A stretch of 64,000 nt of DNA from Bradyrhizobium sp. OK095 (GTDB lineage Bacteria > Pseudomonadota > Alphaproteobacteria > Rhizobiales > Xanthobacteraceae), in the NCBI RefSeq assembly GCF_900109945.1, contig NZ_FOBX01000003.1, forward strand, positions 310,001-374,000. Direction: 5' to 3'. Below are positions 17,950 through 28,531 of the stretch, in pieces. The notes beneath the pieces are model-generated. The model saw only the letters and a list, made by a program, of their open reading frames with translations, was not told where the DNA came from and ran no database searches. Position 1 is the stretch's first letter, and each line of letters opens with the position of its first letter. The position numbers were made by a program, and so were the translations under genes.

Positions 17950-19020
17950 ATGAATGACCACACGCGGCTCCGCGACGGCCATGCGCCGCACGGTGAGCTG
18001 GAGGGGTCGATGGCGGCGGTGGCGTTGGCCCCCGAACCGGCCGTCCCCGCGCAAGCGGGAACCGGCGTCTATGCGGCGCTGGACCTCGGCACCAACAATT
18101 GCAGGCTCCTGATCGCCTGTCCGACCAGCGATGGCTTTCGCGTGGTCGATTCCTTTTCGCGCATCATCCGGCTCGGCGAGGGCGTCTCGTCGACCGGCTG
18201 CATCAGCGAGGCCGCGATCGAGCGCGCCATCGTCGCGCTCGGCATCTGCCGCGACAAGATCAATTTGCGCAAAGCCAGGCGCTTGCGGCTGATCGCGACC
18301 GAAGCCTGCCGGGCGGCCTCGAACGCTGAAAACTTCCGCAGCCGCGTCGCGGCCGAGACCGGCATCGAGCTCGAGGTGATCGACCGCGGGACCGAAGCTT
18401 CGCTCGCTGTGCTCGGCTGCTCGCCGCTGGTGGATCCCAGGGGGAGGGGCGCGATCCTGTTCGATATCGGCGGCGGCTCGACCGAGCTGGTGCGGATCGA
18501 GCGCGATGCCGCCAATCCGGAGCCGCGCATAAAGGCCTGGATGTCGATCCCGTATGGCGTGGTCACGCTTGCCGAGCAGTTCGGCGGCCGCGACGTGACG
18601 CCGGAGATTTACGCCGCGATGGAGCGTGAGGTCGCGCGCCACGTCGCGCCGTTCGCCGAACAGCATGGCGGCGATCTCGCGGATATGCATCTGCTCGGAA
18701 CCTCCGGCACAGTGACGACGCTCGCCGGCATCCATCTCAACCTCGCGCGCTACGACCGCCGCCGCATCGACAGCATCTGGATGAACGATTCCGACCTCAC
18801 CGCGACCATCAACAAGCTGCTCGGCATGAGCTACGAGGAGCGCGCCGCGAACAGCTGCATCAGCGTCGAGCGTGCCGATCTCGTGCTGGCCGGCTGCGCC
18901 ATCCTCGATGCTATCAGGAGCGCGTTCCCGCTGCCGCGCCTGCGCGTCGCCGACCGAGGCCTGCGCGAAGGCATGCTGGTCGAGATGATGCGCGAAGACG
19001 GCGTGCTCAGGAGCTGGTGA
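17950..19020 (+). CDS. Ppx/GppA family phosphatase
   Basis: 356 residues of the ASKHA fold. ALDLGTNNCRLLIA at about residue 40 and DIGGGSTELVRIE are the two phosphate-binding loops of exopolyphosphatase and pppGpp phosphohydrolase. It lacks the extra C-terminal HD domain of long Ppx proteins. It would cleave polyphosphate or (p)ppGpp in the cytosol; which of the two is not decidable. The stop is 1 bp before the rlmE start, so the two genes form an operon as in other alphaproteobacteria. Confidence 0.9.
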   Translation: MNDHTRLRDGHAPHGELEGSMAAVALAPEPAVPAQAGTGVYAALDLGTNNCRLLIACPTSDGFRVVDSFSRIIRLGEGVSSTGCISEAAIERAIVALGICRDKINLRKARRLRLIATEACRAASNAENFRSRVAAETGIELEVIDRGTEASLAVLGCSPLVDPRGRGAILFDIGGGSTELVRIERDAANPEPRIKAWMSIPYGVVTLAEQFGGRDVTPEIYAAMEREVARHVAPFAEQHGGDLADMHLLGTSGTVTTLAGIHLNLARYDRRRIDSIWMNDSDLTATINKLLGMSYEERAANSCISVERADLVLAGCAILDAIRSAFPLPRLRVADRGLREGMLVEMMREDGVLRSW

Positions 19021-19021
19021 G

Positions 19022-19720
19022 ATGGCCAAGGACACCACCGGCCGCTTGCACATCCAGGTTAAGACCAAGGTCAAGACCGGCGGCAAGCGCAAATTGTCGT
19101 CGAAGCTCTGGCTGGAGCGGCAGCTCAACGACCCCTATGTCGTCAAGGCGAAGGCGCTGGGCTATCGGTCGCGCGCGGCATTCAAGCTGCTCGAGATCGA
19201 CGACAAATATCGGCTGCTGAAGCACGGCATGGCCGTGGTCGACCTTGGTGCTGCGCCAGGCGGCTGGAGCCAGATCGCTGCCAAGCGCGTCGGCTCCGTC
19301 GACGGCAAGGGCAAGGTGATCGCGATCGACCTGTTGGAAATCCCCAAGATTGCCGGCGTCGAGTTCGCTCAGCTCGATTTCATGGACAATGACGCGCCGG
19401 ACAAGCTCAAGGCCATGCTCGACGGCGGCGCGGACGTCGTGATGTCCGACATGGCCGCCAACACCACCGGCCACCGCAAGACCGATCAGCTCCGCATCGT
19501 TGGCCTGATCGAGACCGCCGCCGCCTTTGCCTGCGATGTGCTCAAGCCCGGCGGCACGTTCCTGGCAAAAGCATTCCAGAGCGGCGCCGACGCCGATCTG
19601 CTCGCCCAGCTCAAGCGCGATTTTGCCACGGTGCGTCACGTCAAGCCGGCCGCAAGCCGTGCGGATTCCTCGGAGCGCTACGTGCTCGCGACGGGGTTTC
19701 GGGGCGGGACGGTAGCCTGA
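19022..19720 (+). CDS. rlmE: 23S rRNA (uridine-2552-2'-O)-methyltransferase RlmE
   Basis: 232 residues of the FtsJ/RrmJ family, which methylates U2552 in the A-loop of 23S rRNA during late 50S assembly. The SAM site VVDLGAAPGGWSQIA, the catalytic aspartate in VVMSDMAANTTGH and the catalytic lysine in GTFLAKAFQ are all present, as is the final SERYVLA. A basic N-terminal extension (VKTKVKTGGKRK) of about 30 residues precedes the fold. Co-transcribed with the Ppx/GppA gene. Confidence 0.93.
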   Translation: MAKDTTGRLHIQVKTKVKTGGKRKLSSKLWLERQLNDPYVVKAKALGYRSRAAFKLLEIDDKYRLLKHGMAVVDLGAAPGGWSQIAAKRVGSVDGKGKVIAIDLLEIPKIAGVEFAQLDFMDNDAPDKLKAMLDGGADVVMSDMAANTTGHRKTDQLRIVGLIETAAAFACDVLKPGGTFLAKAFQSGADADLLAQLKRDFATVRHVKPAASRADSSERYVLATGFRGGTVA

Positions 19721-19796
19721 CATCGCCGCGGGCCGTCACAGGCCCGACGTTCTGCCGTTCGCGTCACCCCGATCGGTTTTGCCGCGATCTCGAGGA

Positions 19797-20273
19797 TTAC
19801 TGTCGCGGCGTGATGCTGACGATCGCAATGCGGTCATCAGCGGAAACGACTCCCTCATGGCGAATACCACCGGCGACGATGTCGATCGCGCCGGCGGACA
19901 GTTCGTATTTGTCGACCAGAATCCTGCGAACGGCCAGCGCGCGGCGGCGCGACAGGCCGGCATTGTAACCCGCCGGGCCAAGCGCGTCGGCGAATCCGGT
20001 CAGCGTGATCGCAGACTTGCCGGTCGATTTCCGATAGCGATCGACAAATGTGGCGATCGTGGAGGATGCCTCGCCCGTCAGCTCGGTCGATCCGGTCCGA
20101 AAGCGGATCGTCACGTCGGGCTGATCGCGGCAATGGCTCCCAACGGGGCACCGCATCGGCCGCTTTGCCTGCAATGCATCGAGGACGTCTTTCTCGCTGT
20201 CCGCAGCCGCTCGGTCCATCGAGGTGCACGCCGCGGCAAGCAGCATCAGGATCGACAAGCTGAAACGCATCAT
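19797..20273 (-). CDS. OmpA family outer-membrane protein, probable lipoprotein
   Basis: 158 residues. The N terminus MMRFSLSILMLLAAACTS is a signal sequence ending in a lipobox-like AAAC, so the cysteine may be lipidated. The C-terminal half is an OmpA-like peptidoglycan-binding domain, although short: IRFRTGSTELTG, then LTGFADALGPAGYNAGLSRRRA and VRRILVDKYEL. The start is one of two tandem ATGs (20273 or 20270); an ATG at 20285 is also possible. It is divergent from the TPR-CHAT gene. Confidence 0.8.
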   Translation of the reverse strand: MMRFSLSILMLLAAACTSMDRAAADSEKDVLDALQAKRPMRCPVGSHCRDQPDVTIRFRTGSTELTGEASSTIATFVDRYRKSTGKSAITLTGFADALGPAGYNAGLSRRRALAVRRILVDKYELSAGAIDIVAGGIRHEGVVSADDRIAIVSITPRQ

Positions 20274-20488
20274 GGGGCCGTCCAAATCGTCGCGTTACCG
20301 GATTGAGTGACGCGCCTAAAGATGTCACCGTCCGTGATTTGCATCACAGAAAACGGCGTGGAATCCGCTATTCACCCGGTGGAATGCGGGGCGGGGCGGT
20401 GCTGCGCGGGCAAATTTGCTTGCCCCGCGCGCCGATAAGAATTGCATCGGGCGAGTCGCGCAACTAGGACAGGTGCCAGGGGGACGAG

Positions 20489-23400
20489 ATGCGCGCTGAA
20501 AAGTGGATCATTTGTCTGTTGGCAGGCGTCTTGCCCTGTGTCGCTGAGGTCGGCGGTGCTGTCGCCCTCGACAAGCCAAGCGCGCCGGTCGCGGCGGCGA
20601 ATGTGGATCTCAACGCAATCATCAAGCGCTACCAGCTTGCGCTTGCCGCGAGCGACTATCCGACCGCGTTGCGTGAGGGCGAGCAGTTCGAGGCCGCGGT
20701 CAAGGTCAAGCCCGGTCCGGACAGCGAGGCCTACGGCGCCGCCCTGCACAATCTTGCGCTGGTCTATCAACGGATGGGCAAGCTCGATCTGGCGGAGAGC
20801 TTCTATCTCCGTGCCAAGACGATTCGGGAGACGAAGGGCAAGAAGCCGGACCTCGCCTGGACCCTGTTCAACCTCTCCAACATCTATCTCCAGCAGAAGA
20901 AATACGATCAGGTCGAACAGCTTTTGACGCGTACCCTGCAATTGCGCGAGCAGTCGCTGGGGAAGGAACACCTGGAGACGGCGCAGACGCTCCACAATCT
21001 CGGCATGGTCAATCGCGCCACCGGAAAATATGCGCAGGCCGCGGAGTTCTTCCGGCGGTCGCTTGCGATCCGGGAGCGCAGCAAGGACGTGCCGCCGATG
21101 GCCCTGAGGTGGACGTTCGCCAACCTCGCTCTCGTCTATGATGACCTGAAGGACAGGGAGCAATCGGGGGCATTTGCGCGGCGAGCGCTGGATCCGAACG
21201 GGACCGGGCTGATCGCGACCGAACAGACCCAGATCACTTCGTTTCTATCGAAGCTCACGAGTGACCGAGAGAAGGAGTTTCGCGCGCGGTACGCTGCTCT
21301 TGGAAAGATATATGGGGAACGCAAGTACAGGGAAGTTTTGCGTGCGGCCCCCCAATTCATCGAGGAGGCCCGGCAGGCCGTTGGCGAGGATAATTTTCTT
21401 TACGGCGCCGCCCTGATGGGCGTGGGCGACACCGTTTTTGCATTGGGCGATTATCGTAGCGCGCTCGACTACTACAAGAAGGCGGTCGCGGTCGACAAAG
21501 GCCATCTGTCAGTGCAGGCCAACGCAATCGCTCGCTCGCGGAAATTGGGTTGGGCGAGCAGCAAGTTGGGCGACTATGCCGCATCGGAGGGCTATTATCG
21601 GCAGGCGCTTCAGGTCGAAGAGGGCCGCGCTGGGAAAGAATCTGCGGATGCGGGCTCTATCCTGGAAGACATTGCCGGAACTCTCGTCAACCAGCGACGA
21701 TATGACGAAGCGACGGTTCTCTACTTGAAGGCACAATCGATTCTCAGTCACGCCAAGGGTGCAGAAGCGAGCGAAACTATCGGTGTTCTTCATAATCTGG
21801 CTTGGGTCGAGAGGCGGCGGGGCAATTACGCCGAGGCCGAGCGATTGCACCGACAAGGTCTGACGCTCAAAGAACAATTTCGAGGCGCGGATAGCGCGGA
21901 GGTTGCTTCAAGCCTGAGATCGTTTTCGGCTTTCTACCGCGAAGTCGGACGCTATGACGAGGCGGAGCAATTGCTCAGGCGGGCGCTGTCGATCAATCTC
22001 GCCGACCGCGGCGTGTCCAACATAACGCTCGGAGATACGATGCAAAGGCTCGCAGCCGTGCTGGTCAGGCTGGGGAAGTATGACGAGGGCATCGAATTCT
22101 ACAAGAAGGCGATCACATATCGCGAGAAAGAGCAGGGACACGGGCATCCGGAAACTGCGTGGGGCATCAACAATCTGGGAGACGTGTACTTTCAGCAGGG
22201 GCGGTTTGCCGAGGCGGAGCCCCTGTTCGAGGAGGCCGCCAACATCCGACGCCAGGTCTTTGGTCCTGACGATCTCGACGGCATTCCGATTCAGAACAAT
22301 GTCGTCAGCATCAAGCTGGTGAATGGTGACGTCCCCGGCGCCATCGCGATTCTCAAGGAGAGCCTCAAGCTGCGGATTGCCGCTCTCGGCGAGCAATCCA
22401 CGGACGTCGCCTACAGCCTGTCGCTGTTGCGCGAGGCGATGGAGAAGGCAGGCAATTACGACGAAGCGCTGCGGTTGCAGCAGAGGGCGCTCGCCATCCG
22501 GGAAGCAGTCCAGCCCAAGGGACATCCCGAGATTGCCCGTGCGCTCTACGACCTGGCCGGCGTCTACCAGCGCCTCGACCGGCAGCAAGATGCCGCCGAC
22601 GCCCTCGTTCGGTCTATCGAGATCAGCCTCGCCTCGCTCGGTGAGCGCCATCCTCACGTCGCGGATTCGTTGCAAAGGATGTCGGAGGTCTATCGCCGTC
22701 AGGGGCGGATCGATGACGCCGTGAGCGCGTCCCGGCTCGCGATCCGCTCCACGACCGAGTTTTCGGAGCGCGAGGGAGCCGGCGGCTCGGGCTCAGTCCG
22801 GGAAGACATGCCGACACGGCGGGCGCAACTCTTCAAGGACCATGCTGCGTTGCTCTATTCGGCGGCCGCGGCATCGCCGTCGCAACAAAAGGAGTTTTTC
22901 GACGAGGCCCTCTCGGCGATCCAGCGGGCCGGGCAGTCCTCCGCCTCGCGCGCCATTCAGAAGGCGTCGGCGCGCATCGCAGGTGGCGATGCCGAAGCCT
23001 CCCGACTGATCCGGACGAGCCAGGATATCACGCTGCAGTTGGCCGCGCTCGACACCGAACGAAATCAAATCCTTGCGGCGCGTACCGCGGATACCGCCTT
23101 GCATGACGAGAAGGCCGGTTTCCGGAATGTCAGCGACAAGATCACCCAGCTCGAAACCCAGCTCGCCGAGGTGAACAAGAAGGTCGACGAGCTCGCCCCG
23201 CGATACAAGGCGTTGGTCGACCCGCGGCCGCTCGACGTCGCCGATATCCAGCGGCGGCTCCAGGGCGACGAGGCGGTTGTCATCTACGTGACCGGCGACA
23301 AGGGCGGGCTGGTGCTTGCCGTGAGCAAGGACTCGTTCGGATGGGGCGCGCTCACGGACGGCGTGCCGGCGCTTTCGGAGAAGGTGAAGGCGTTTCGCCG

Positions 23401-24499
23401 CGGACTCGACCCCGAAGCGTTCAGGGCTTCCGCCTTGGGCGGCAAGCCCGATCTGTTCAGCCTCGGGCGAGCCTATGACCTCTACGCCGCCCTGCTCGGT
23501 CCGGTTGAAGCGATCGTCGGGGGCAAGGCCCGTATCAGCGTGATCCCGGACGGCCCGTTGACGTCGCTTCCTTTCCATCTGCTGGTCACTGAAAAACCGG
23601 CAGTTGATGCGCTCGCACTGAAGGACGTCGCGATATATCGCGAGCAACCTTGGTTGATCCGCAGGTCTGCCGTGAAGATCGTGCCCTCGATTTCAAATCT
23701 GGGTACCACGCGTAGTGTGGAAGCACGCAACCTTGCGCCGCGAACCATGATCGCCTTCGGCGATCCGGTGTTCGACCCGGCGGAGCGGCGGCGCGTTGTG
23801 GCCGAGGCCGGCAGTGCCGGAAAGCGCGTCGCGCCGACGACCAGGGCCTATACCAGCTTCTGGCAGGGCGCCTCGGTCGATCGAAACCGGCTGCGCGAGG
23901 CGCTACCGACGCTGCTCGATTCCGGTGAGGAAGTGAGGAACATCGGCCGCAAGCTCGGCGTTCCGCAATCCGATATTCTGGTCGAAAAGGATGCCTCCGA
24001 GGCGAACGTCAAGCGAAGGCCGCTGGCCGATTACCAGATCGTCTATTTTGCCACGCACGGCCTGGTCGCAGGCGACGTCAAAGGGCTGGCCGAGCCGTCG
24101 CTTGCCTTGACCATCCCGGATGTCGCCAGCGAGGACGACGACGGCCTGCTCACGTTGAGCGAGGTCAGCACGCTGAACCTGAATGCCGAGCTCGTCGTGC
24201 TGTCCGCCTGCAACACGATCGCAGGTGATCGTCCGGGGGCCGAAGCCCTGACCGGACTGGCGAGGGCGTTCTTCTATGCCGGCGCCAAGGCCATGATCGT
24301 CTCGCATTGGGGTCTGGCGTCGGATGCCGCGACCAGGCTGATGACCGACGCGTTTGGCCGCATGCAGGCCGATCGATCGCTCGACCGATCGGAGGCACTT
24401 CGCCGCGCCATGCTGTCGTACATGGAGGATCGAGGCAGTCCCCTGAACGGATATCCGGCATATTGGGCTCCGTTCGTCCTCGTCGGTGGAGGGGACTGA
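20489..24499 (+). CDS. Large exported TPR-CHAT domain protein
   Basis: 1336 residues. The first ~27 residues (WIICLLAGVLPCVA) look like a signal peptide, so it probably acts in the periplasm or outside. Residues about 40-750 are many tetratricopeptide repeats of the kinesin-light-chain type (ALHNLALVYQRMGKLDLAE and similar). A helical linker follows at about 790-930. The C-terminal CHAT domain is caspase-like, with a histidine at residue 1190 (YFATHGLVAGD) and a cysteine at 1241 (VVLSACNTIAGD), so the catalytic dyad is intact. It ends in the typical PAYWAPFVLVGGG. Substrate and partners are unknown; no protease target gene is evident nearby. Confidence 0.9.
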   Translation: MRAEKWIICLLAGVLPCVAEVGGAVALDKPSAPVAAANVDLNAIIKRYQLALAASDYPTALREGEQFEAAVKVKPGPDSEAYGAALHNLALVYQRMGKLDLAESFYLRAKTIRETKGKKPDLAWTLFNLSNIYLQQKKYDQVEQLLTRTLQLREQSLGKEHLETAQTLHNLGMVNRATGKYAQAAEFFRRSLAIRERSKDVPPMALRWTFANLALVYDDLKDREQSGAFARRALDPNGTGLIATEQTQITSFLSKLTSDREKEFRARYAALGKIYGERKYREVLRAAPQFIEEARQAVGEDNFLYGAALMGVGDTVFALGDYRSALDYYKKAVAVDKGHLSVQANAIARSRKLGWASSKLGDYAASEGYYRQALQVEEGRAGKESADAGSILEDIAGTLVNQRRYDEATVLYLKAQSILSHAKGAEASETIGVLHNLAWVERRRGNYAEAERLHRQGLTLKEQFRGADSAEVASSLRSFSAFYREVGRYDEAEQLLRRALSINLADRGVSNITLGDTMQRLAAVLVRLGKYDEGIEFYKKAITYREKEQGHGHPETAWGINNLGDVYFQQGRFAEAEPLFEEAANIRRQVFGPDDLDGIPIQNNVVSIKLVNGDVPGAIAILKESLKLRIAALGEQSTDVAYSLSLLREAMEKAGNYDEALRLQQRALAIREAVQPKGHPEIARALYDLAGVYQRLDRQQDAADALVRSIEISLASLGERHPHVADSLQRMSEVYRRQGRIDDAVSASRLAIRSTTEFSEREGAGGSGSVREDMPTRRAQLFKDHAALLYSAAAASPSQQKEFFDEALSAIQRAGQSSASRAIQKASARIAGGDAEASRLIRTSQDITLQLAALDTERNQILAARTADTALHDEKAGFRNVSDKITQLETQLAEVNKKVDELAPRYKALVDPRPLDVADIQRRLQGDEAVVIYVTGDKGGLVLAVSKDSFGWGALTDGVPALSEKVKAFRRGLDPEAFRASALGGKPDLFSLGRAYDLYAALLGPVEAIVGGKARISVIPDGPLTSLPFHLLVTEKPAVDALALKDVAIYREQPWLIRRSAVKIVPSISNLGTTRSVEARNLAPRTMIAFGDPVFDPAERRRVVAEAGSAGKRVAPTTRAYTSFWQGASVDRNRLREALPTLLDSGEEVRNIGRKLGVPQSDILVEKDASEANVKRRPLADYQIVYFATHGLVAGDVKGLAEPSLALTIPDVASEDDDGLLTLSEVSTLNLNAELVVLSACNTIAGDRPGAEALTGLARAFFYAGAKAMIVSHWGLASDAATRLMTDAFGRMQADRSLDRSEALRRAMLSYMEDRGSPLNGYPAYWAPFVLVGGGD

Positions 24500-24510
24500 G
24501 GCGCCGGGCC

Positions 24511-26001
24511 TCACCCGAGCCGCTGATCCCGCACGTTTTGGGTGTCCTCGGTCGCCGTCTTGACGGCGGCGCTCGCGGCGCTCTTTGCGGCGCCCTTGCG
24601 GCTGGAAATATCCACCGCCTTGCGGCCGGAGATCTCGTGGCCGGCATCGGCGGGCATCTGCCAGAAGAAGAAGCTCGACACCGCAGAGGTCAGCGCCACC
24701 ACGACGAAGGCGGGCGCGAACACGGTGGCATTGAGCTCGCTGACATGGCTGAGCCACATCGTCGTCTCCACCGAGGCTGCGCCGACCGCGACGCCTGCGG
24801 AGACCGCGAGCTGCTGGTTGACGCTGACGAGCGTGGTGGCGCGGCTCATCTGCGGCGGCTCGACGTCGGCATAGGCGACCGTGTTGATCGCGGTGAATTC
24901 GAGTGAGCGAAAGAAGCCGCCGACCACCAGGATGATCATGATGATCAGCAGCGGCGTGCTCACCGTGAACAGCGCACAGGCGGCGAGGAAGACTGCGCTG
25001 ACGATCGCGTTCACCGTCATCAGATTGCGGAAGCCGAAGGTTCGGATGAGGCGCGCGGCCAGCGTCTTCATGCCCATGGCCCCGAGCGAGGAGGCGAACG
25101 TGACGAGGCCCGAACGGAACGGCGACAGGCCGAAGCCGATCTGCATCAGGAGCGGAAGCAGGAACGGCAGCGCACCGATACCGAGGCGGAACAGGAAGCC
25201 GCCGAGGATCGCCGCGCGCAGCGTCGGCAGGTTCAGCAGGGAGAAGTCCAGCACGGGCGATCCGGTGCGCCGCGCGTGAATGACATAGAGCGTCATCGAG
25301 ATCGAACCGCCCGCGACGAGGGCCGCGATCGTGCTCCACGGCAGCAAATTGAGGCCGGCAACGGAGAGACCGAAGGCGATGCCGGCGAGCCCTAGCCCCG
25401 CGAGCACCATGCCGTAAAGATCGAACGGCTCCTGCTCGTCGCTCTTGATGGGATCGATGAACTTCAATGCCATGAAGATGCCGAGCAGCCCGATCGGGAT
25501 ATTGATCAGGAAGATCCAGTGCCACGACGCATAGGTCGTGATGAAGCCGCCGAGCGGCGGCCCGATCACCGGTCCTATCAGGGCAGGGATCGTCACCCAG
25601 GCCATGGCGTTGACCAGTGCGCTCTTGTCGACCGAGCGCAGCAGCACGAGGCGTCCGACCGGCGTCATCATCGCGCCGCCCATGCCTTGCAGGATGCGCG
25701 CGAACACGAAATCGGTGACCGAGGTCGAGAGCGCGCAGCCGATCGATCCCACCATGAACACGCCGACCGCGATCGCGAACACCATCCGCGCCCCGAACCT
25801 GTCAGCGGTCCAGCCGCTCGCCGGAATGAACACCGCAAGCGACAGCAGGTAGGAGGTGATCGCGAGCTTCAGCGTCAGCGGGCTGGTGCCGATGTCAGCC
25901 GCGATCGCCGGAAGCGAGGTGGCGATGACAGTCGAGTCCATGTTCTCCATGAAGAGAGCAGTGGCCACGATCAGCGGAATGATGCGTTGCTTGTCGACCA
26001 T
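24511..26001 (-). CDS. MFS drug/proton antiporter, DHA2 (EmrB/QacA-like)
   Basis: 496 residues with a pattern of about 14 membrane helices. MENMDSTVIATSLPAIA in helix 1 is the D1-type motif of DHA2 exporters. SGWTADRFGARMVF is the loop 2-3 motif, and GGFITTYASWHWIFLINIPIG is motif C-like. It would expel a drug-like compound in exchange for protons. No membrane fusion protein lies next to it. The C-terminal tail is charged and cytoplasmic. The gene converges with the TPR-CHAT gene, 11 bp apart. Confidence 0.88.
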   Translation of the reverse strand: MVDKQRIIPLIVATALFMENMDSTVIATSLPAIAADIGTSPLTLKLAITSYLLSLAVFIPASGWTADRFGARMVFAIAVGVFMVGSIGCALSTSVTDFVFARILQGMGGAMMTPVGRLVLLRSVDKSALVNAMAWVTIPALIGPVIGPPLGGFITTYASWHWIFLINIPIGLLGIFMALKFIDPIKSDEQEPFDLYGMVLAGLGLAGIAFGLSVAGLNLLPWSTIAALVAGGSISMTLYVIHARRTGSPVLDFSLLNLPTLRAAILGGFLFRLGIGALPFLLPLLMQIGFGLSPFRSGLVTFASSLGAMGMKTLAARLIRTFGFRNLMTVNAIVSAVFLAACALFTVSTPLLIIMIILVVGGFFRSLEFTAINTVAYADVEPPQMSRATTLVSVNQQLAVSAGVAVGAASVETTMWLSHVSELNATVFAPAFVVVALTSAVSSFFFWQMPADAGHEISGRKAVDISSRKGAAKSAASAAVKTATEDTQNVRDQRLG

Positions 26002-27886
<1,885 letters not shown>

Positions 27887-27902
27887 TTCGCCCGACGCGA
27901 GG

Positions 27903-28379
27903 TCATGTGCTGATCGTTAGTGGTGAGATCGGCGGCGCGGAGTGATCCAAATCCGCGGCGTCAGGTCGCTTGGTGTTGATAAACGACCAGATTAGTGCAG
28001 CTTGCCATCCCAGCAACGACCACCAGACGTCGCCGTCGAGGCCGGCCCAATTGAGGACGGACATGTCGAACGCGCAGAGAACGGATATCAAGACGCAGAA
28101 GACGTTTGACAAGAATATCGGCAGGACGTGGCGGTGATTGAGAAATAGCGCGATCCATGTTGGCAATAAGATGAGGATCAGGGCTCCAAGACCCCCTGAT
28201 TCCGTCCGCCAATCAAGGGATGCGCCTCTGAGCAACGCAAACAGCATGGGGCCGATCACACCGAGTATCGGCAGAGTCATGATGGAGAGCGTTATTTTCC
28301 ATGCCGTGCTCTTCGGGGCTGCGAGCGCCATTTGCCCGACGTGCTGCCTCAGCGAAGTCATTTCCCGTCCAACTGTCAT
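27903..28379 (-). CDS. Small integral membrane protein, function unknown
   Basis: 158 residues with about four hydrophobic helices: residues 27-48 (LSIMTLPILGVIGPMLFALL), about 63-80, 87-103 and 115-132. The two ends are hydrophilic, with a cytoplasm-like N terminus (LRQHVGQM). I do not recognise the family. A second ATG at 28361 is an alternative start. It converges with guaB, 16 bp apart. Bases 28380-28531 upstream show no other gene. Confidence 0.65.
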   Translation of the reverse strand: MTVGREMTSLRQHVGQMALAAPKSTAWKITLSIMTLPILGVIGPMLFALLRGASLDWRTESGGLGALILILLPTWIALFLNHRHVLPIFLSNVFCVLISVLCAFDMSVLNWAGLDGDVWWSLLGWQAALIWSFINTKRPDAADLDHSAPPISPLTIST

Positions 28380-28531
28380 TTTTGCTTACCACATTTGCCG
28401 CCGCCGATGATGCCGCGCACGGCAGAGGCGAGGTGATCGCCTTGGTACAGCCTAGACTAGTAGGGATGGGTTGATCGCGGCCTTAATCCGGCACTTAAAA
28501 TTTTCCGGAAGACGGGGGCGTTGGCGCCGCC

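Noticed and set aside
15390..17957. 855-codon open frame antisense to the CoxL gene
   Set aside because: It follows from GC-rich third positions of the real gene and has no recognisable domain or ribosome site.
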